Part shown: positions 7,722 through 15,039 of the stretch, piece after piece
How positions within the stretch are numbered: position 1 is the first letter of the stretch
Layout of the letters: the number at the start of each line of letters is the position of its first letter
NCBI RefSeq assembly: GCF_004369225.1
Contig: NZ_QFFZ01000027.1
Span: 1 to 48,202 of the forward strand
Direction: 5' to 3'
DNA length: 48,202 bases
Origin: Pelotomaculum propionicicum
GTDB lineage: Bacteria > Bacillota > Desulfotomaculia > Desulfotomaculales > Pelotomaculaceae
Program-made: the position numbers and the translations under genes
Notes under the pieces: generated by a model
Database searches by the model: none
What the model was told of the DNA's origin: nothing
Seen by the model: only the letters and a program-made list of their open reading frames with translations

Positions 7722-9461
7722 GTGGACATCCTTGATTTGGAGGAGTTGGGCTGTTTGCTGTTGCACCAAGTATTTCAATCACTGCCAGTCGGCATCATTG
7801 TCTATGATCACAATGACCAGATCATAGACATAAACAAATTGGCCAGACAAATCATTGACAGCGACAATTCAATAGCGGACAAAGTTAAAAAGTCCACTAA
7901 TGCGGTGAAAATTGCTGCCGGTGAAAAAACTTATGTTGTGGAGCGCCTGGATGCCGCAGCCAAACCCGCCAAATCGGTTGTATTTCTAATTGACATTACC
8001 GGCTGGGATTTTTACTGGGATGAGTTGAATGAGCAAAAAGAGTTGATTAAAGAACTCGAAGACACATTTAATTCTTCCTATGATGAAATATATGTGATTG
8101 ACGGAAAAGGTGTCACCAAACGAATAAATACCGCTGGAGAAACCAACTACGGAGTTCCGGTTGAGACTCTGCTCGGGAAAAATATCAATGATTTGGAAAG
8201 AGAAGGGTACTACAACCCCTCTGTGTCAAGGCTGGTGTTCGAGGAAAAGAAACGGGTTACTATTAAACAGAAAACTATATGCGGCAAGCACTTGATTGCC
8301 ACCGGCAACCCTATTTTCAATGATGATGGCGAAATCATCAGGATAGTTGTCAACTCCAGGGATATTACCGAACTGCTGAATCTCCAGAAACAGCTGGAGG
8401 ATACTGAACAACTGGTTGAAAGCTACCGGCGTCAGCTCTTAAAATTAAGCGAGGAAAAAAGCAGGAGCGCTGAATTAATAGCCCAGAGCCCGCAGATGAA
8501 ACGCGTGCTGGAAATGGTGGATAAGGTGGCCCAGGTGGATTCCACTGTGCTGATCATGGGCGAGTCCGGCGTGGGTAAAGGTGTGGTTTCACTACGGCTG
8601 CACAAGTTGAGCAAACGGTCCGAAGGACCGTATATAACCGTTAATTGCGGAGCAATACCTGATCATTTAATTGAATCGGAATTGTTCGGTTACGAGGGCG
8701 GGGCTATTGCCGGGGCAGCTAAAGAAGGGAAAAAGGGATTTCTGGAACTGGCCAGCGGCGGGACGGTTTTCCTCGATGAAATAACCGAACTTCCTTTAAG
8801 CCTGCAGGTGAAACTGTTAAAGGTAATTCAAGATAAAAAACTGATCCGCGTTGGCGGAAACAAGTGTGTTGATGTGGACATCCGCTTTGTCGCCGCCACG
8901 AACAGGGATATCCAGCGAATGGTTGCGGACGGCTTTTTCAGGGAAGACCTGTATTACAGGCTGAATGTGATTCCCATAATTATACCGCCCCTGCGTTACA
9001 GGCAGGAGGATATTCCTGTCCTGATAGAATATTTTTTGGATAAACTGAACGCGAAATATGATAAAAACAAGAGCTTTACCAGTGAGGCCGTAGATATTTT
9101 AAAGAGCTACAACTGGCCGGGCAATGTCAGGGAACTGGAAAACCTGGTGGAAAGGCTGCTGGTTACCAAAGAAGGCGCGCAGATAGCGGTCGGACACCTC
9201 CCTGAATACATCTTTGATGGCAAAAGCCGGTTTCCCAACCGGGTTTATGTGCTGGACATCTGTCCTCTGAAAGAAGCTGTGGAAGAGCTGGAGAAACAGT
9301 TGGTTACCATTGCTTACAACCGGCTGAAAAACACCTACAAGGTAGCTGAAGCGCTGGCTATCAACCAGTCGACAGTGGTGCGTAAAATTCAGAAGTATCG
9401 CCTGCTGTCCTCTCCAAGCAGGGACAAAGGTCCCAAAAGGTCGAGAAACAAGAAAGGCTAG
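7722..9461 (+). CDS. Sigma-54-dependent transcriptional activator with PAS domains and altered GAFTGA loop
   Basis: This 579-residue protein has two PAS-like sensor regions (about 10-90 and 105-225), a short coiled linker (about 225-255), an AAA+ central domain (about 255-490) and a C-terminal Fis/TyrR-type helix-turn-helix (about 540-570, EALAINQSTVVRKIQKYRL). Walker A is GESGVGKG near 280; GGTVFLDEI carries Walker B. The loop that contacts sigma-54, normally GAFTGA, reads GAIAGA at residues 327-332 (8700-8717), losing the nearly invariant Thr. Such a protein may activate sigma-54 poorly or act as a repressor. It is the likely regulator of the upstream operon through the palindromes at 485-568. 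The start is GTG at 7722 with a weak ribosome binding site; a somewhat different start is possible. Confidence 0.88.
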   Translation: MDILDLEELGCLLLHQVFQSLPVGIIVYDHNDQIIDINKLARQIIDSDNSIADKVKKSTNAVKIAAGEKTYVVERLDAAAKPAKSVVFLIDITGWDFYWDELNEQKELIKELEDTFNSSYDEIYVIDGKGVTKRINTAGETNYGVPVETLLGKNINDLEREGYYNPSVSRLVFEEKKRVTIKQKTICGKHLIATGNPIFNDDGEIIRIVVNSRDITELLNLQKQLEDTEQLVESYRRQLLKLSEEKSRSAELIAQSPQMKRVLEMVDKVAQVDSTVLIMGESGVGKGVVSLRLHKLSKRSEGPYITVNCGAIPDHLIESELFGYEGGAIAGAAKEGKKGFLELASGGTVFLDEITELPLSLQVKLLKVIQDKKLIRVGGNKCVDVDIRFVAATNRDIQRMVADGFFREDLYYRLNVIPIIIPPLRYRQEDIPVLIEYFLDKLNAKYDKNKSFTSEAVDILKSYNWPGNVRELENLVERLLVTKEGAQIAVGHLPEYIFDGKSRFPNRVYVLDICPLKEAVEELEKQLVTIAYNRLKNTYKVAEALAINQSTVVRKIQKYRLLSSPSRDKGPKRSRNKKG

Positions 9462-9474
9462 AAATGTTTGCAAT

Positions 9475-9750
9475 GTGTTTGCCAGTGATATTGACGCGGC
9501 TGAACTGGCCGGCAAAATCAATACTCCTCTCGAGGCTATTGATCTAGCTTTGGGCTTTGAAAAAGATTCTATCGTATTTTTCGGCCTGTTCAAAAAGGCA
9601 GTCCCGCCGGAGGAACAATTTGCGATAGAAGAACTGATGGATGAAGAATACAACCACATCAAAAAGCTGCTGCAGATCAAGAAGGATATCACCGAGACCA
9701 GGGAAGAGTTCTACATTACAAAGGGTGACTGGGACTCTGAAAGGCAGTAG
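9475..9750 (+). pseudogene. C-terminal half of a ferritin-like/rubrerythrin-type protein, truncated
   Basis: The 91 residues match only the second helix pair of a ferritin-like diiron domain: LALGFEKDSIVFF contains the E of the first ligand helix of this half and EELMDEEYNHIKKLL the EExxH ligands. Full-length relatives are around 160 residues and begin with another helix pair that is missing. The frame stays open upstream into the end of the regulator gene (at least back to about 9370) but has no ATG, and the GTG at 9475 has no good ribosome binding site. I read it as the remnant of a gene whose 5' half was lost. A half-size protein that works as a dimer is the less likely alternative. Confidence 0.6.
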
Positions 9751-9762
9751 TTATTGAGTGAT

Positions 9763-9800
9763 AAGTCTCTTTGTATTATATACAAAGAGACTTTAATTTT
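9763..9800 (+). terminator. Intrinsic terminator after the ferritin-like remnant
   Basis: A perfect 13-bp stem, AAGTCTCTTTGTA (9763-9775) and TACAAAGAGACTT (9781-9793) with a 5-nt loop, is followed by TAATTTTT. It also separates this unit from the converging cbiO gene. Confidence 0.88.
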
Positions 9801-9829
9801 TGCTGTCTTTCAATTTGGAATTGAATGTT

Positions 9830-10585
9830 TTACTTTGTTGACCCGCAGACAGGGCAGTTCTGTAAACCAAGTGGGATCTCCAGCCCGCAGTTTTCCAATA
9901 ATACCGCATCGTTTAAAATTTCTGCTGTAGGACCGTCTGCCACTAGCTTGCCATTCTTTAACACCATTGTTCTTTCACAAAGTTCCAGCACCATGTCCAG
10001 ATCATGTGAAGCAATGATCTTTGTGTGTGAAAACCCTTTCAGCAGATTGATCAGCCGCCTTCTGGATTTAGGGTCAAGGCCTGACGACGGCTCGTCCATG
10101 GCCAGTATATCGGGAATCATGGAAAGAATGGTGGCGATGGCCGCGGAGCGCTTTTCTCCCCCCGACAGTTTATACGGAGCACGGTCTTTCAGATGGGCAA
10201 TGCCCACCTTTTCAATTGACTGGATGACCCGTTTTTCCACCTCCGGCTCACCGAGGTTATAGTTGCGCGGGCCGAAAGCCACATCATCATATACTGTATT
10301 CATAAAAAGCTGGTCGTCCGGATTCTGGAATACCATCCCAACCCTTTGCCTGATCAGCGGCAGGGTTTTCTTGTTCACCGGCATTTCCCCCACCATGACT
10401 TCCCCCTTAGAGGGAAAAAGCACGCCTACAAGCAGCATCAGCAGGGTGGACTTGCCGGCGCCGTTTGCGCCGACCAGACCTACGCTTTCCCCGTGGTAGA
10501 TGCGAAATGAAACGCCGCTTAAAGCTTCCAGCCCGTCAGGATAAACATAGTGCAGTTCTTTTACTTCCGTAATATGATGACTCAT
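9830..10585 (-). CDS. cbiO: Cobalt transporter ATP-binding protein
   Basis: This ATPase of the ECF-type cobalt transporter powers uptake of Co2+ (or Ni2+) with CbiQ and CbiMN. It is 251 residues long with Walker A GANGAGKST, the Q-loop FQNPDDQLF typical of CbiO/EcfA, signature LSGGEKR and Walker B ILAMDEPSSGLD. The last residues carry a small CPVCG pair that looks like a half zinc ribbon and is not part of the usual ATPase core. The ATG overlaps the cbiQ stop by 4 bp (ATGA), so the two are translationally coupled. Confidence 0.93.
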   Translation of the reverse strand: MSHHITEVKELHYVYPDGLEALSGVSFRIYHGESVGLVGANGAGKSTLLMLLVGVLFPSKGEVMVGEMPVNKKTLPLIRQRVGMVFQNPDDQLFMNTVYDDVAFGPRNYNLGEPEVEKRVIQSIEKVGIAHLKDRAPYKLSGGEKRSAAIATILSMIPDILAMDEPSSGLDPKSRRRLINLLKGFSHTKIIASHDLDMVLELCERTMVLKNGKLVADGPTAEILNDAVLLENCGLEIPLGLQNCPVCGSTK

Positions 10586-11394
10586 TTGACCACTCCCGTA
10601 ACCAGCGAACCAATCAGCGCCGGGATGTCAAAAAGGCGCGCCGCTGCAAAAAACAGCGTCCAGACTGTCAAATACAGCAAGTCTGTAATAGTTATTTGGG
10701 GGGCGCCGCCGGTCTTGTATTCTCCTGTGAATCCTCTTAAGACCATAGCCTGATACACGTTTTGCGCCCTTTCAAAAGTTCTGATCAGAAGGTTGCCGGC
10801 CAGTGACCCCCAGGCATTATAACGCACGCCTTTGTGCAAAGGCGCGCGCATGTGATAAGCCCGTAAAACCCTGGCGACTTCCTCCATTAATACGGAAATA
10901 TAGCGGTAAGTGAGCAGTAGCTGAAGTACCAGCACACGTGGCACAAAGAGCAGGCGCAGCGCAAACGATATCCTGTTCATACCGGTGGTGGCGATGACGG
11001 TCAGGGCGGCCAGGACGGTCAGAATGCTTTTAATGACTATAGAAAAAAAGGAAACCCAGCCTCCTGTGAGTGTAAACCAGCCGGCCGTAAAAACGATCCT
11101 GTGATCGAAAACAGGATTGAGAGCGCCTATGCCTAAAGCAAAAGGAACAACCAGCAGTAATCTTTTTAAGATGGGCAGCAGCGGGATTTCTGCCAGCCCA
11201 ATGATAATTACGGGGTAAAAAATGAGCGGCAGGAGCCCGCTTACTTCATATTTTTCAAAAGAAACCACCGCCACTATGTAAATCAGCGTGGTAAGAAGCT
11301 TGGCCAGCGGATGGATGTTGTGAATAACTGTCCGCTTTTCCGCAAGCTCATCCAGAAAGCGAATTTCATACAATGACTGTATAATGCCTGCCAT
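10582..11394 (-). CDS. cbiQ: Cobalt transporter transmembrane (T) protein
   Basis: CbiQ is the membrane coupling protein that links the CbiO ATPase to CbiM. The protein has several hydrophobic helices and the two Ala-Arg coupling-type segments expected, MRAPLHKGVRYNAWG and ALRGFTG-like LRGFTGEY near the C-terminus. The frame extends upstream to 11517, but those first residues lie within the end of cbiMN and do not look like CbiQ. I place the start at the ATG at 11394 (MAGIIQSLYEIRFLDELA), giving 270 residues. A GC-rich hairpin separates it from cbiMN. Confidence 0.9.
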   Translation of the reverse strand: MAGIIQSLYEIRFLDELAEKRTVIHNIHPLAKLLTTLIYIVAVVSFEKYEVSGLLPLIFYPVIIIGLAEIPLLPILKRLLLVVPFALGIGALNPVFDHRIVFTAGWFTLTGGWVSFFSIVIKSILTVLAALTVIATTGMNRISFALRLLFVPRVLVLQLLLTYRYISVLMEEVARVLRAYHMRAPLHKGVRYNAWGSLAGNLLIRTFERAQNVYQAMVLRGFTGEYKTGGAPQITITDLLYLTVWTLFFAAARLFDIPALIGSLVTGVVK

Positions 11395-11404
11395 ATTTTT
11401 AACC

Positions 11405-11444
11405 AAGTCCTGTACAAAATAATAACGGGTGGGTAGCCCACCCG
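11405..11444 (-). terminator. GC-rich hairpin with T-rich tail between cbiMN and cbiQ
   Basis: On the minus strand an 8-bp stem CGGGTGGG / CCCACCCG (11426-11444, 3-nt loop) is followed by TTATTATTTTG. This has the form of an intrinsic terminator inside the operon, just after the cbiMN stop. It would lower expression of cbiQ and cbiO relative to cbiMN, or protect the upstream mRNA end. Confidence 0.55.
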
Positions 11445-11452
11445 CTTTATAT

Positions 11453-12505
11453 TCAAGCGGCGCTTGCTTTACCCCGTCTTTTGACAATGCTGATGCCAAG
11501 GCCGATAAGACAGGCAAGCGCCAGTGTAAGCGTGCCTCCGACTACCCCTGAGACACTTGTACCGGCACTGACAGCCGGCCAGGCTTCCTCGCTCTCTGAG
11601 TCGCTTGGTTCCGCTTCGCTTTCTGCGGCTTTGAAGTTGTAATCCGGCAAAAAAGCGGTCTTCTCTTGAATTTCTCCGGCTGTCTGGTGGATTCCATCTG
11701 AAGACTCAAGCTCTTCAACCCCGGCAGTTTTGAACATGGACCATTCCAGGCCGTCCGGGTGAGAGGAAGCGAACCACGATAAAATGCCCCCGGTAAACAA
11801 GGCGACAACAACAAGACCTGTCATAACTTTCTTAATTGAAATACTACCCAAAGCTTTACCTATAGAGGCGTTTTCTATAATTTCAGGCCGCGCTTTCCAG
11901 ACAAATCCTATAACAGCGGCCGTAACAAGTCCTTCTACCACTCCAATGGCCAGGTGAATGGGCTGCATCAGCAGCACAAATGTGTTGAAGGGCAATTCCG
12001 TTTTACCGGAAAACAAGGTTTCCAGGACCACCCCGAACGCGCCAAGCTGCAGTCCGATAACAGCGGAAAGCATGGCTGCGCTGAACATGCGGGCAGGAGT
12101 ATAACCCCGGCGCATAATCTGTTTGTAGATAAGCGGGTAAGCGATAAAGCAGGTGAAAAAGCCAAGGTTGAAAACATTGCAGCCATAGGCCAGCAGGCCG
12201 CCGTCGGCAAAAAACAGTGCCTGTATCGCCAGGATTGAAGCCATAGTGAGGAACCCCGCGTAAGGCCCAAGTAAAACAGAAAGCAGCATCCCTCCTCCCA
12301 AATGTCCGCTGGAACCGGTGGCGGGTATGGTGAAGTTGATCATTTGGGCGGCAAAAATAAAAGCGCCCATAACCCCCATTAACGGTATTTTTTTCTGGTC
12401 TAAGTCGCTTTGAATTTTCTTGATGGAATAAGCGGCAACCCCCGCTGAAGCCACCCACATTGTTCCACCCACAACGGGTGAAATCAGGGCATCTGCCATA
12501 TGCAC
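11453..12505 (-). CDS. cbiM: Cobalt transporter substrate-binding membrane protein, CbiM-CbiN fusion
   Basis: The first about 210 residues are CbiM (HMADALISP start, AAQMINFTIPATGSSGHLGGG, FADGGLLAYGCNVFN). The rest is CbiN-like: one transmembrane helix (TGLVVVALFTGGILSWFA), an extracytoplasmic loop with SHPDGLEWS and a final helix. CbiM/NikM binds the metal through its free N-terminus and His2, so the true start must place His at position 2. The GTG at 12505 gives Met-His-Met-Ala-Asp and lies 9 bp after GAGGAG. The ATG at 12514 would have no space after that site and would bury the His. The acidic, Ser/Glu-rich part of the CbiN loop is unusually long. Confidence 0.9.
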   Translation of the reverse strand: MHMADALISPVVGGTMWVASAGVAAYSIKKIQSDLDQKKIPLMGVMGAFIFAAQMINFTIPATGSSGHLGGGMLLSVLLGPYAGFLTMASILAIQALFFADGGLLAYGCNVFNLGFFTCFIAYPLIYKQIMRRGYTPARMFSAAMLSAVIGLQLGAFGVVLETLFSGKTELPFNTFVLLMQPIHLAIGVVEGLVTAAVIGFVWKARPEIIENASIGKALGSISIKKVMTGLVVVALFTGGILSWFASSHPDGLEWSMFKTAGVEELESSDGIHQTAGEIQEKTAFLPDYNFKAAESEAEPSDSESEEAWPAVSAGTSVSGVVGGTLTLALACLIGLGISIVKRRGKASAA

Positions 12506-12693
12506 AAATATCATCTCCTCAACTAAATATTAAACTTGGAGTAGATTATGTATTTGTCTTTTGTATGCCGGCACGCTAGCTACCTAAGAGAAACAAATAA
12601 CCCACGAAGGGATCATAAATACCTCAGTCCCTCCATGGGTCCGCTTTACAAGAGAAAACTTAACACAGCGTAAGCCTTCTTGGCTTACATTAC
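12506..12693 (-). ncRNA. Structured leader of cbiMNQO, possible metal- or corrinoid-sensing attenuator
   Basis: The roughly 190-nt leader on the minus strand has two hairpins. Near its 5' end is a perfect 7-bp stem GTAAGCC / GGCTTAC (12670-12688). Next comes a two-part stem ACCCA-AGGGA / TCCCT-TGGGT (12600-12640), followed by TTATTTGTTTCTCTT, the form of an intrinsic terminator. It lacks the conserved boxes of the cobalamin riboswitch, unlike the leaders at 18843 and 34480, and I cannot match it to the NiCo riboswitch. A ligand-controlled attenuator for cobalt transport is an inference from position and shape. Confidence 0.5.
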
Positions 12694-12699
12694 TGATAA

Positions 12700-12728
12700 A
12701 ATATATCATATTTTGACAACCCCGTCAA
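12700..12728 (-). promoter_or_regulatory. Sigma-A promoter of cbiMNQO
   Basis: On the minus strand TTGACG (plus 12723-12728) and TATATT (plus 12700-12705) are separated by exactly 17 bp. This places the transcript start near 12693, just before the first leader hairpin. Confidence 0.65.
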
Positions 12729-12827
12729 TTAGTTTTCAGTCGGATGCAAAGCACCCCCTGGTCAGTTAACTTAGCTTTACCTTTTGAGACATAGATCTGA
12801 TTTGTCATAAATATACTAACAAAGCAA

Positions 12828-12856
12828 TTGACCTTTGGAAGAATAGTGGATAAAAT
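12828..12856 (+). promoter_or_regulatory. Sigma-A promoter of the hydrogenase operon leader
   Basis: TTGACC (12828-12833) and TAAAAT (12851-12856) have a 17-bp spacer, each matching consensus at 5 of 6 positions. It drives a leader of about 530 nt before the first hydrogenase gene and is divergent from the cbi promoter 100 bp away. Confidence 0.65.
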
Positions 12857-12932
12857 AGTTTCAAGAAGCGATGTAATGGATGCACGCTTATCGGAATTAC
12901 AATATTACTGGTTAAGAATTGGTTCATGTTAT

Positions 12933-13104
12933 ATCAAGTTACTGACTAAGAAGGTCTGAGCTTGATCGATAAAAATGATATGCTGAGGTTTACTATTTAC
13001 TAACAATTTATAAAAAGCATGCTTACATCAGGTATGAATATTGTTTGCAGGACCACGGAGGTTAATTGCTTGTAGAAACAGGCGCCACGTGGTCTTTTTA
13101 TTTT
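12933..13104 (+). ncRNA. 5' part of the hydrogenase leader: hairpin and intrinsic terminator
   Basis: A hairpin with outer stem ATCAAG / CTTGAT (12933-12966) and inner GACT / GGTC is followed by a stronger one. In the latter GACCACG (13051-13057) pairs with CGTGGTC (13088-13094), enclosing GCTTGT / ACAGGC (13068-13083), and runs into TTTTTATTTT. The second is a good intrinsic terminator placed upstream of the riboswitch at 13138. Transcription from the promoter at 12828 must pass it, or it ends a separate small RNA of about 240 nt. Confidence 0.5.
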
Positions 13105-13137
13105 ACGGGAATACTTGATAGTTTTTTGAAACAAAAA

Positions 13138-13237
13138 GTTCTCCGAGCCGGGCTAAACCTTAGCCGCCAGGGTATGGTTTTCCGGCCGTTAGGGTGTGAC
13201 GGGAAACTGCCATGCCTCCCATTGCGGAAAGGAGAAG
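13138..13237 (+). ncRNA. Probable Moco/Tuco (molybdenum or tungsten cofactor) riboswitch
   Basis: The 100-nt element folds with a closing stem TTCTCC / GGAGAA (13139-13144 / 13231-13236) and a hairpin GGCTAA / TTAGCC (13151-13165). A long-range helix pairs GGTATGG (13171-13177) with CCATGCC (13210-13216), and an inner stem joins TTTCC-CCGT with ACGGGAAA. The single-stranded signatures CTCCGAGCC, GCCAGGG, GGGAAAC, GCCTCCC and GCGGAAAGGAG are those I associate with the Moco RNA motif. I am working from memory of the consensus. The gene downstream is an iron-only hydrogenase, which uses no pterin cofactor. Confidence 0.65.
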
Positions 13238-13395
13238 AAAAGTTTTGCTGAAAAGGCAGGGCTTTGTCCTTTTTCCAATGGGCAAGGTCAATTTTTTTGA
13301 TAGGAGGTGATAAGCAATAACTAGCGGCCTTCATATTATAGTCAATATACCATATTATACCATGTAAAAAATCATTTTTAGTTGGGGGAGAGATC
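13238..13395 (+). other. Spacer with an orphan ribosome binding site between riboswitch and hydA
   Basis: A weak hairpin with T-rich tails follows the aptamer (about 13250-13300). At 13304-13310 a strong AGGAGGT is followed by GATAAGCAATAACTAG, with no ATG and a stop straight after; only a 5-codon GTG frame could use it. Then come two CATATTATA copies (13332-13340 and 13351-13359, period 19) that may be an operator or -10 region. The orphan site looks like the start of a lost gene. Confidence 0.5.
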
Positions 13396-14967
13396 ATGAA
13401 AGATAGTCTTTGTGGCACAGATAAGAAGGAGATGACACGCCGCACCTTCTTAAAAATGGCAGCCGGATCAGGATTGCTGGTTGGCTTGGCCGGCGCCCTG
13501 AGCGGCTGCGCCGGACAGGGCGGGGAACATGCCGGCGGGGAGGGCTGGCTGCCTTACCAGTATAATGTGGCGGGGAACTTGCCGGCGCAGGTGCGCGGCC
13601 GCATTCCCATCGACGCGGACAATCCGTCCATTGTACGGGACGACCAGAAATGCATATTATGCGGCCAGTGTCTGGAGACCTGCCAAAACATCCAAAGTGT
13701 TCACGGTTATTACGATCTGCCGGTAATAGATGAAACCATCTGCGTACACTGCGGCCAGTGTTCCATGGCCTGTCCCTCCGGGGCGATCAGCGAACGTGAC
13801 GACACGCAAAAAGTCTTTGACGCCCTGGCTGATAAAAGCAAGTACGTTCTGGTCCAGACAGCGCCTGCCACCAGGGTGGCTCTGGGCGAGGAGTTCGGCC
13901 TGCCGCCCGGGACATGGGTCGAGGGCCGGCAGGTGGCGGCGCTGAAGAAGCTCGGCTTTGACGCCGTCCTGGATACCAACTTTACCGCCGACCTGACTAT
14001 TATGGAAGAAGGCACAGAATTGATCAAGAGGATCAAAGGCGAGGTGAAAAAGCCACTGCCCCAGTTCACTTCGTGCTCGCCGGGGTGGATTAAGTTTTGT
14101 GAATACTTCTACCCGGAACTCCTGCCCAACATGTCCTCCTGCAAGTCGCCCCAGCAGATGTTCGGCGCTTTGGCCAAAACCTATTACGCGAAAGTAAAGG
14201 GAATTGATCCCGCCAGTATCGTTTCTGTCTCTGTAATGCCCTGCACAGCAAAAAAATTTGAAGCACAGCGGCCGGAAATGAACGACAGTGCAGAGTACTG
14301 GAAACGCGAAGGTTTGCGCGATGTGGACGTGGTGCTTACCACCCGGGAACTGGCCCGGATGATTAAACAAAAGAAGATAGACTTTGCCGCCCTGCCCGAG
14401 GAAAAGTATGACAGTCTAATGGGCGAAGAGACCGGCGCGGCGATAATATTCGGCGCCACCGGCGGTGTTATGGAAGCTGCCGCGCGCAGCGCCTACTTCC
14501 TTATTACCGGGAATCAGCCTCCACCGCTGTTCTTAAACCTGACACCTGTACGCGGCCTCACCGGAGTAAAAGAAGCGGCGGCGGAAATACCTGGTGTCGG
14601 GACGCTGCGGGTAGCCGTTTGCCACGGTTTGGCCAACGGCCGTAAGGTCCTGGATATAGTCCGGGCGGGCAACGCGCCCTGGCATTTTATTGAATTTATG
14701 GCCTGTCCGGGCGGCTGTATCGCCGGCGGCGGCCAGCCCCGTACAGCCGTTCCGCCCACTGACGCGGTACGAGAACAGAGGATTGCCGCGATTTACAAAG
14801 CCGATGCCTCACGGCCCAAGCGGATGAGTCACGATAATGCGGAAGTCGCGGCGCTTTATAAAGATTTCCTGCAACACCCGATGAGCGAACTGTCAGAAGA
14901 ACTCCTGCATACGGAATACCATTCCCGCGCTGAAAAACTAAAACGCCTGTTTGCCCTGGTTGGGTAG
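13396..14967 (+). CDS. hydA: Tat-exported [FeFe]-hydrogenase catalytic subunit
   Basis: The 523-residue enzyme interconverts H2 and protons. It begins with a twin-arginine signal (MTRRTFLKMA, then a hydrophobic run ending LSGCAG, which could be a lipobox), so it works outside the membrane. Two [4Fe-4S] ferredoxin motifs follow at about 76-125 (CILCGQCLETCQN, CVHCGQCSMACP). H-cluster motifs are TSCSPGW near 224, MPCTAKKFE near 280 and FMACPGGCIAGGGQP near 435. The small-subunit domain is fused at the C-terminus (LHTEYHSR). The ATG lies 5-7 bp after GGGGGAGAG. With the two next genes it forms a membrane-bound trimer. The maturases HydEFG are not in this window. Confidence 0.92.
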   Translation: MKDSLCGTDKKEMTRRTFLKMAAGSGLLVGLAGALSGCAGQGGEHAGGEGWLPYQYNVAGNLPAQVRGRIPIDADNPSIVRDDQKCILCGQCLETCQNIQSVHGYYDLPVIDETICVHCGQCSMACPSGAISERDDTQKVFDALADKSKYVLVQTAPATRVALGEEFGLPPGTWVEGRQVAALKKLGFDAVLDTNFTADLTIMEEGTELIKRIKGEVKKPLPQFTSCSPGWIKFCEYFYPELLPNMSSCKSPQQMFGALAKTYYAKVKGIDPASIVSVSVMPCTAKKFEAQRPEMNDSAEYWKREGLRDVDVVLTTRELARMIKQKKIDFAALPEEKYDSLMGEETGAAIIFGATGGVMEAAARSAYFLITGNQPPPLFLNLTPVRGLTGVKEAAAEIPGVGTLRVAVCHGLANGRKVLDIVRAGNAPWHFIEFMACPGGCIAGGGQPRTAVPPTDAVREQRIAAIYKADASRPKRMSHDNAEVAALYKDFLQHPMSELSEELLHTEYHSRAEKLKRLFALVG

Positions 14968-15039
14968 GACCGGTATAAGCAGACAGACAAGTTGTGCAGA
15001 AGCAATTTATTTATGCCTTTAAGGAAAGGATGATGTGAA

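Noticed and set aside
12506-12693. Cobalamin riboswitch before cbiMN
   Set aside because: The conserved GCCACTG and AGCCAGGA blocks are missing on the minus strand, unlike the two clear cases elsewhere in the window.
13657-14370. 237-codon open frame on the minus strand inside hydA
   Set aside because: It is a shadow of the hydrogenase reading frame in GC-rich sequence; the plus-strand protein has all hydrogenase motifs.
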